NCBI RefSeq assembly: GCF_001632365.1
Contig: NW_024468553.1
Location: forward strand, 91,046 to 155,045
Length of the DNA: 64,000 nucleotides
DNA from: Laetiporus sulphureus 93-53
Lineage: Eukaryota; Basidiomycota; Agaricomycetes; Polyporales; Laetiporaceae
Direction: 5' to 3'
In this document: positions 57,801 through 64,000 of the stretch, piece by piece
How the letters are laid out: every line of letters starts with the position of its first letter
Position numbering within the stretch: position 1 is the stretch's first letter
The notes under the pieces: model-generated
The model's input: only the letters and a program-made list of their open reading frames with translations
What the model was told of the DNA's origin: nothing
Database searches by the model: none
Position numbers and translations under genes: made by a program

Positions 57801-58915
57801 GTTAGCGGATATATGTCAACAAGTCATCAATGATTTCGATAGTTCTGCACTGTCTGACAGACCCACCAAAGCGCAACTGATGCAACTGTTATTGCAATAC
57901 GTGCATCCTATCGATTGCGTTACTTTGCGTGACTTACCGTATATGTATGGCTAGCGTCAAGACAATGGCCTGGGTAAAGCAGCCACGGTACAAGCATCCC
58001 ATCTTGCTTGAGCTGCAAGCCTCTTCAATATTTCCCTCACAACTGGCATAATCGCAACTTCGGGTTCAGGAGCTCAACCATCGATCACGATTGGCAGCGA
58101 GAAAGTTTCGCGAGAGGAGCTGGCCAATGCGGAAGATGTACTAGAGCGAGGCAGCAAGAAGAAGTTCGCGAAATTGACGACCGCCGTATTGCGCGCTTTA
58201 TGCAACACATATCTCGAAAGAATTGACTTTGAAGAGATGAGTAGGGATGCTGCGTTCTCGGCGTTGCACTTATATGTAAGTTTTCACGTCAAGCTGACGG
58301 TTGCCTAGCTGAGTGGATCCACAGCGTGTTGATCATGGGATTACAAGTGAAGATGGAAACCTCATAAACGACCAGAGGACCGCAAAGAAGAGGAGGGTGC
58401 TCGGCAAGCGGTTATTGGAGCAGATCTGGTCAGACATTGACGAAATGACCTTACCATCTTGGGTCACAAGGGTGCCGTGACGTACCGGATCCTCCGGCAA
58501 AGCCACAGGTCTCGGACTCGGTGCAGATGAATGGCGCACTTTTTGTTCCATCCATCTTACCACGTCTTTGATATACTTATGGGGCACATCACCAGAAGAC
58601 GCACGAGAATCCAAGCTTCTCGTGAACTACATGGATCTGGTCACAGCAGTCAAGCTAGCGACAAAGCGGATTATTACACCGGGAACCCGTGACAAATGTC
58701 GGGACTACATACATCGCTATTTGAGTACAATCCTCGAACTATTCCCGGGGACGACTATCCGGCCCAATCAACATATGATCCTCCATCTACCGGATATTCT
58801 GGGAAACCTGGGGCCCGCGCCCTCAATTTGGTGCTTCGGATTCGAAAGAGCGAACTACATATTGCAACAGACGCTGACAAACAATAAGATGGGTAAAACC
58901 AATGTTGCTTGACTG
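54873..58915 (+). CDS. Tnp2-like transposase with SAP-like modules
   Basis: A 920-codon open frame (54873-57635) is followed by spliced exons. Its Cys/His start CQCSRCTRF may be a zinc finger. The nuclease core shows acidic MDGF (about residue 523), CDIL (about 619), zinc-like HHYFCSFC and LDPMHALF (about 711). From about residue 771 it carries a SAP-like motif NLRVDVLRQLCREQKLRFSG plus KKDILLNRL. Similar modules follow at about 57470-57570 (RDVLQHLC...SKGEIMEKL), 57735-57900 (LLKLPLSVLADICQQV...KAQLMQLLLQYV) and 58110-58270 (KFAKLTTAVLRALCNTYLER). The 57578 intron (GTGAGT...TTCAG) keeps phase. The next part, RVLGKRLLEQIWSDIDEMTL then PSWVTRVP, meets an in-frame TGA at 58478-58480, so the copy may be dead. 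SAP modules bind AT-rich DNA and could target the element. Confidence 0.65.
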
Positions 58916-59768
58916 GCTACAGCAAACACTGACAGCGGAACATGCAGAAGATCTATCATCCACTCTTTTAACGCATTTCTGTTGTAAACAGGCGCTTCGT
59001 AACATTTTCACTTCCCTCACATTGCCTCCTGCGGTCCGCCGATTAATCCCAGATTTTGTGCGAGCATTTCAGTCCAATACACGAGGATCTCTTCTCACAG
59101 AAGTCCTTGCACTGACACCATCCGAGTCTCAACAGTCCCAGTCCGAGCAATGTTTCTCCGATGGACACACACGGATCAAGATGAATGACTATGCCCTTCT
59201 TCCAGACTATATCATCGAATTGCTACGCAATCGACTGCCGATGGACTATTCACTGGCTGGAATTCAAGGCTGGACGGGATTAATCAACCCATATGTAGTC
59301 CGACTCAATAGTTTGGAGGGTCACGACACCTTGTACAGAGTGTCTGACTCTTCCCCCGGAGACAGTAATGTCATTTTCACTGCGGAGATACCGGGACAGT
59401 GGAAGGCAGGCCAGATTTCCCACATATTTCACTATGAACAAAGTCAGGGAGGGTCCACATTCATACAGAATTACCTTGTTGTGAGAGAGTTCATCTCATT
59501 GACGTCACAAGACTCACGCTTGGATCCCTACCGGAAATTTCCAATCGCTGGGGGTCTACTCTTCTACGACGCTTTCAAGCCTGAGGTCCAACTTCTCACC
59601 ATAAAAGATGTACTTTGTCATTTCGCCATGCTACCGCGGCTCCTACTGGGCAGTTCAGTGAAGTGCGTTCATGTTCTTCCTCTAGACAGGGTGAGTTACA
59701 CGATATTGACTATTCGAGATCTGATTGGACTGACAAACTGCAACAACAGTGGTGACTCGCACCCGTAA
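58902..59768 (+). CDS. C-terminal exon of the CACTA-type transposase
   Basis: A long frame (288 codons) continues the transposase after an intron near 58890-58905. It includes MLLDWLQQTLTAEHAEDLSS, a helical region and a beta-rich end, DTLYRVSDSSPG and HIFHYEQSQGGSTFIQNYLV then VREFISL. This end part is seen in fungal CACTA-type transposases but has no assigned function that I know. The last part may splice further, with a GTGAGT donor at about 59690. Confidence 0.55.
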   Translation: MLLDWLQQTLTAEHAEDLSSTLLTHFCCKQALRNIFTSLTLPPAVRRLIPDFVRAFQSNTRGSLLTEVLALTPSESQQSQSEQCFSDGHTRIKMNDYALLPDYIIELLRNRLPMDYSLAGIQGWTGLINPYVVRLNSLEGHDTLYRVSDSSPGDSNVIFTAEIPGQWKAGQISHIFHYEQSQGGSTFIQNYLVVREFISLTSQDSRLDPYRKFPIAGGLLFYDAFKPEVQLLTIKDVLCHFAMLPRLLLGSSVKCVHVLPLDRVSYTILTIRDLIGLTNCNNSGDSHP

Positions 59769-60137
59769 TGGATACATGCCCAGAAAGAGATGCCCAGAAA
59801 GATACAGGGCATATATACTTGTTTGATAACCAGCACTAATATATTCGCATAGCAATGGACATACATAGTCTGTCGGAACATATATAATGATCCGCTAACG
59901 AACGTGAAGACATCGGTCGACGATTGAGAGCACAGTTCTCGGCAAGCAAGTAGTACGGTTCCATCTAGAGTCTGTGGTTTGGTGCGGGGAGACGCGTTAG
60001 GACAGACATTAGCACTGCGGCAGTAGATGCCAGCGATCGAGGGGTGTCTTGCCCTCGGCAATGGTTTGGGAACAGGTGAATGGCCGCCGGTGATTCACTC
60101 ACGCTCAGGGCCGTCTTTTTGATTTTGGCGGCATAGC
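59769..60137. other. Spacer right of the CACTA-type element
   Basis: No gene or terminal repeat could be defined. The 3' end of the minus-strand gene at about 60138 begins to its right, or at 59965 if an alternative last exon is used. Confidence 0.25.
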
Positions 60138-61123
60138 TATCGGTATTCATGTGCCTGATTGCCTGCCTGAATGCCCGAGGAACTCGCATCCAGAACGTAA
60201 CTGTGTAAAGTCAGAACGTACCGAAGCATCATAAGTGACGACAGTAGAAGCATCAGCCAATCCCTTGCCTGCGGCCCACATGAGTATGGGAATGGTAGCA
60301 ACGCGAAACAGTGCACGCGGCCTCAAAGATAGACACGTCCTTTTACGATCAATGAGCTCAATCATTCGAGCATGCATACCAATGAAAGCCTACGCGTCCA
60401 ATATTGTCGGGGGGCATTGAGCCCAGTCCATCAATAAGATCAGCACACATGTCGGAGAGAACATCACCGGCATCACCATGAAGCGGTCGGCGTTAGAGAC
60501 TGGGGTTTTGGACAATCTGCATGCATAACTGTAATAACGAAAATCGAGCAATCTGATATGCTCTCGGAACCATCTCTGCATGAGCTGGAGGGCTGCTAGA
60601 ACGCAGATCCCCATCTACAAAGTCGGTCACATTGCGGCAAACAAGCTGCGAGATTGGCACCTCCTCGCTTCGTGTGCGCGAGTTCGCAGCTGTATGTGCA
60701 CCCTCAGCATCATCCACACCAGTGTCCGCTAAAATGTCAATCTCGTCGTCACCCGTGTCCATCAACGACACGTCCATCTCGCTCGCCTTGAAGTCGTCCT
60801 CATCGTCCTCATCGTCCTCGTTCTCACCGGGCATGTAGTCCCCATCGGAAGATTCGTTGTCTGACTCGCTGACCTGACGGATGCTTGCGAAATGGTACCG
60901 CCAAATGGGGCAGGTGCCGTGCTACGCGAGAAGCTAGGTGAGTACGAGCAGAGGTAGGGAAAGGAGTACGCACTAGGCAATGGATCCATTCAATTGCACT
61001 GTATACTTTGGTGTGTGAGGAATACTCCTTGCATTGAGGGAACACATTACGCACTCTACTCGGCAGAATATGTGTCTGCAGCCTGAGAGCTTCGTGACGC
61101 GACTGAGAGGTATTTCCTGGCAT
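60138..61123 (-). CDS. Multi-exon protein of unknown function with acidic centre
   Basis: On minus, exon 1 (from 61123 or further upstream) reads HILPSRVRNVFPQCKEYSSH then TKVYSAIEWIH. An intron of about 50 nt (GTGCGT...CGTAG) leads to HGTCPIWRYHFASIRQVSES then DNESSDGDYMPGENEDDEDD. The acidic region ends in DTGDDEIDILADTGVDDAEG. Then come VPISQLVCRNVTDFVDGDLR, ARFSLLQLCMQIVQNP, DVLSDMCADLIDGLGSMPPD and, after a GTATGC...TTTGAG intron, RALFRVATIPILMWAAGKGL. The frames join with canonical introns and without stops, so it is probably a real gene. I do not recognise the family. No membrane segment is evident. Confidence 0.5.
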
Positions 61124-61913
61124 ACCTCTGCATGGTACGTTTTGTGCGTCCCTTCTTTCTGTACGGAACCAGAGCAGATGTCTCCGACATTATTCGAGCA
61201 ATCGTGCAATCGCTTCAACTTTGCGGCTACCGGAGAGAAAACAAAATGCACAACCAGCCGATTCAAGAGCCAGCGGCTGTCGACTAGCCAGTATAGAAAG
61301 GAAGGAGAGGATTCCCATATACATACGCGGTGGTGCACGTGTGAAGCGAGGGATGTCGATTATCGACGATTGATGAGCGTTCAAAATACACTTCTACCTT
61401 CAGTCGAGCACGAAATGTGTGTAATTTCAGTATTATTGATGCACAATACCTAGAATGCACATCATGCTCAGGCGATTGACCGATAAAAATGGTCGACGAA
61501 CGGACTATCCGGTAATCGGAGATCGGAGCTTTGCTGTAAGTTTCAAAGCCTGCGACGAACTATGCACAGAGGTTTCATATTGATCGACGATACCATGAAT
61601 GTTTGTCTGCGCAACAGATCGGATAACAGCTCTCCGGCGAACAAGTCGCGTGCTGATCTATGATCGCCACGAGCATGTATCAAGACGACACAAAGAAGCA
61701 GCACATCACACACCCTCAAACCCGATTCCTTGATCTCTCAGATGCCGCCTTCTTTATCTTAGCATTCACCATCAAATTATGGGAAGCGAGCCCCAATCGA
61801 AGTCATCCACGTTGCCTCTAAATATCCCCAACTTGACCGCAGTTCGCTGACCGATTAAAAGACATCTCTGCAGACAGCGCTCTCATCACCATTACCTATC
61901 ACATCTTGACAAT
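61124..61913. other. Intergenic; upstream region of the aldehyde dehydrogenase gene
   Basis: The left part may hold 5' exons of the minus-strand unknown gene. The last 150 bp before 61914 is C/T-rich, as is common in fungal promoters, with a short ATTAAAAG TATA-like word at about 61853. No further gene was recognised. Confidence 0.3.
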
Positions 61914-63768
61914 ATGTCGATTGCCTTCACACCCCTCTGTATCGATGGGACATCGCGTCCAGCGAGCACCGACGCGCAATACGACGTGCACAACCCGTAC
62001 TCGCAAGCCGTCATAGGGCACGCAGCAGCCGCCTCCAGCCAAGACTGTCACGACGCCATCGACACGGCCGCCGCTGCCTTCCCTGACTGGGAGCACTCGC
62101 CTCTAACCAAAAGGCAAGACGTATTCATCAAAGCTTCAGAGCTCCTCATGACGCCCAAGTATCAAGAGAAAATCTCCAAAGCGTTGAAGGAAGAGCTGGC
62201 GTTTACCGATTTCATGGTAGGCTTCGAGGTGATGGCATCGGTCTACAACCTGCGCCACAACGCCACGCTGGTCCATCAGCTCAAGGGAGAGGTCAAGCCT
62301 TCCTTGATACCTGGCGGGCAGATGATGATACAGAAAAGAGCCATGGGAGTCATGTACGCGAAAAGCGGTCCTCGAATGGCCTTTCCCACTCACTCATCGG
62401 ACCATGTAACAGCCTTGCGCTCGCACCATGGAACGTGCCCTTGGCGTTGGCTTTCCGAGCCGTTCTCATTCCTATCATCTGTGGCAATACAGTCGCGCTG
62501 AAGTGCTCTGCAGTCAGCCCTCGAATTCAAAGTCTCATTGGCCAAATATTCCAGGAGGTACGCACAAGCACCGTTCTGTCTTCATGTCAATATCTAAATG
62601 ATGGATCGACAGGCGGGTCTGCCAAAAGGTGTTTTGAACACCATCTCCATAGCGGAGGAGGACATCAGCAAGCGCATGGCGGAGATGATCGATCATCCAG
62701 CTTTACGAAAGATCAACGTAAGAGACTCTCTTTCAGGTACAAGCTTCCGCTCACATCTGTGAATGAACAGTTCACAGGCGGTCCGAATGTGGGCAGAGCC
62801 ATCGCAATGGAGGCTGTGAAGCACCTGAAGCCCTATGTGCTGGAGCTCGGCGGCAATTGCCCCGTCATCGTATGCAACGTCCCGTCTGATCTAAAAATTC
62901 AAAATCCTCAGCATCGTTCGCAGGTCCTAGAGGACGCAGACCTCGAATCTGCAGCACAATCAATCACCACCGGCGGCCTGATGAATTCCGGCCAAATATG
63001 CATGTGGACTCAACATGTCATCGTCCAGCGTGGTGTCCTACGCTCTCTCACCTCCTCTCTGGTCAAAAGCTTTGGTTCCTTCAGCCGGAGGACCTGACGA
63101 GGCATTATCATCATTAATATCAGAGGAATCAGCAGAGCGCGTGCTCAAGATCATCCGTGAGGCAAAGGACGCCGGCGCGCGTATTCTGGTCGGCGACATG
63201 GCCAGACAAACCTCAGTGGTCCAGCCACACCTCCTCGCCGACGTCAAACCAGGAATGGCGCTCTGGGATGAGGAGTGCTTCAGACCAGGTGAGGCAGCGC
63301 TCGATGAACAATAGACAGACCCCTTTATTTAGCGTCGTCGCTCCAGTCGTCACTCTGACCGCAGTGGATACCATCGACGAGGCAGTGCGGTTGGCGAATA
63401 CATGCGATTATTCCCTAATGGCAGGGTTGTGGACTCAAAACATCCACACCGCGCTCGAGATAGCTCCGCGCGTCCGGGCAGGTAAGGCACATATGTTTTC
63501 AACTGAAGTGCTCACAATCATGATGGGTCCTGAACTACAGGATACATCAATATCAACGGACAGTCGGTGCACGGCGAAGGACCCATGGGAGGCCTCAGGT
63601 AAGCATGCATTTTCAGGAATAACATTGGGCATGAAACTCACACTTTTCGTTCGAAACAGCGGCCTCTTGGGTTATGGCCAATTCACGATATCTGAGTTCA
63701 CAGATGACCGCGTACTCCTGCTGCATCCGCAAACATCACCTGTATACTGGATCGCTGGGGCTGCTTGA
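61914..63768 (+). pseudogene. NAD(P)-dependent aldehyde dehydrogenase, probably disrupted
   Basis: The family oxidises aldehydes to acids. The N-terminal strand order (YDVHNPYSQAVIGHAAAASS; FPDWEHSPLTKRQDVFIKAS) resembles the vanillin/salicylaldehyde-type branch. A 61-nt intron (GTACGC...AACAG, about 62352-62412) creates the conserved GVILALAPWNVP. Further introns lie at about 62557, 62717 and 62871. Catalytic elements are present: LELGG (about 62842) and SGQIC with the nucleophile Cys (about 62989-63003), plus FTGGPNVGRAIA. Two frame problems remain. Near 63080, KSFGSFS must shift by one base to meet AGGPDEALSSLISEESAERV. At about 63290, EECFRP meets VVAPVVTLTAVDTIDEAVRL only out of phase with the GTGAGG...TTTAG intron. 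The C-terminus runs through SVHGEGPMG and GYGQFTISEFTDDRV. The gene is broken or carries two sequence errors. Confidence 0.7.
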
Positions 63769-64000
63769 AGCAGATCATAAGCAGGAGAGGATGTGCTCTG
63801 ACTTGATCCTGGGTTTTTGTTTTCGCAGTGCTCACATTTGTCGACGAGACGCGGTTACCACTGCAGACATCAGCGGACCAGCTTTCCTATCCCTAGACGC
63901 AGGCGGCGCTTGAGGCGAAGAACACGGTGCTCGAGCAGCTGTACGCAGAGTGATTTCGAGTGGAGTTTCTTTTTCCGTTATAGAGCTCTGTTGTTGGCTA
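63769..64000 (+). other. Right edge; possible exon end
   Basis: A short plus-strand stretch, about 63898-63951, reads QAALEAKNTVLEQLYAE and a stop, preceded by a CCTATCCCTAG acceptor-like sequence. It could be the last exon of a small gene but no partner exon is recognised. The window ends before more can be said. Confidence 0.2.

Larger units (their letters stand above)
54873..59768 (+). mobile_element. CACTA/EnSpm-type (Tnp2-like) DNA transposon body
   Basis: The body is defined by its transposase, which runs with introns from 54873 to about 59700. Tnp2-family hallmarks appear in order: DGFQPHGRGGPPTSIGAIYL, MNLPPDIRYSLDNLFLAGII with PGPNHPSMEDINPMLTPLVD, CDILAARQTAGFAGH with a CSFC pair, LDPMHALFLNAFG, and a C-terminal helical part NQHMILHLPDILGNLGPAPS. 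Terminal inverted repeats and target duplications are not identified, so the true ends are unknown. The element is younger than the surrounding relics, with long open frames. Confidence 0.75.

Noticed and set aside
1..64000. tRNA and rRNA genes
   Set aside because: I looked for tRNA-like arms and conserved rRNA words and could support none by eye. A covariance-model search would be needed to rule out tRNAs.

Overview
The window reads as nuclear DNA of a basidiomycete fungus, most likely an Agaricomycete with a transposon-rich genome. The evidence is the short GT-AG introns (about 44-66 nt) in every gene I could splice, the host gene set (gamma-tubulin complex GCP2, SUN-domain protein, WD40 protein, a VEFS-box protein, sphingolipid enzymes) and the mobile elements (Ty3/gypsy chromovirus, a second gypsy family, a CACTA/Tnp2-type DNA transposon). 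I saw no bacterial operon, CRISPR array or rRNA gene.

Left third (1-31 kb): a graveyard. It holds a broken NSE3/MAGE-like gene, a broken Crinkler/RHS-like gene, and a SNF2-type helicase pseudogene cut at 8889 by the LTR of a 5'-truncated chromovirus (8889-12620, minus) whose pol ends in chromodomain plus dUTPase. Next come an 11-bp tandem array and an 82-bp satellite array (13.1-14.7 kb), gypsy pol relics in both orientations (14.7-17.6 kb), an unrecognised decayed gene (18-19.6 kb), several copies of one LTR-like repeat in both orientations, a gag-bearing retroelement without visible pol (26.2-28.2 kb), a 33-bp minisatellite and a long inverted-repeat foldback element (31.2-32.0 kb).

Middle (32-49.5 kb): host genes. 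They are a WD40 gene, a 125-codon unknown gene, a six-exon VEFS-box (SUZ12-like) gene, a sphingolipid delta-4 desaturase with a stop and a frameshift, GCP2, a frameshifted mitochondrial ribosomal protein uS4m gene, a candidate small subunit of serine palmitoyltransferase and a SUN-domain gene. Intact-looking genes (WD40, VEFS, SUN) sit beside clearly broken ones (desaturase, uS4m). Uniform sequencing error is therefore not the simplest explanation, though it cannot be excluded.

Right part (50-64 kb): two more decayed genes (polysaccharide deacetylase; SNM1/Artemis-type metallo-beta-lactamase nuclease), a CACTA-type transposon (54.9-59.8 kb) carrying several SAP-like modules, an unrecognised conserved-looking gene on minus, and an aldehyde dehydrogenase gene with two frame problems.

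Many premature stops in otherwise recognisable frames fit C-to-T (or G-to-A) changes such as CGA to TGA, CAG to TAG and TGG to TGA/TAG. That is what cytosine-methylation decay or a RIP-like process would leave. No single undescribed system stands out. The strongest oddities are the chromodomain-dUTPase polyprotein, the SAP-repeat CACTA transposase, the 82-bp satellite with higher-order spacing, and the density of broken normally single-copy genes.
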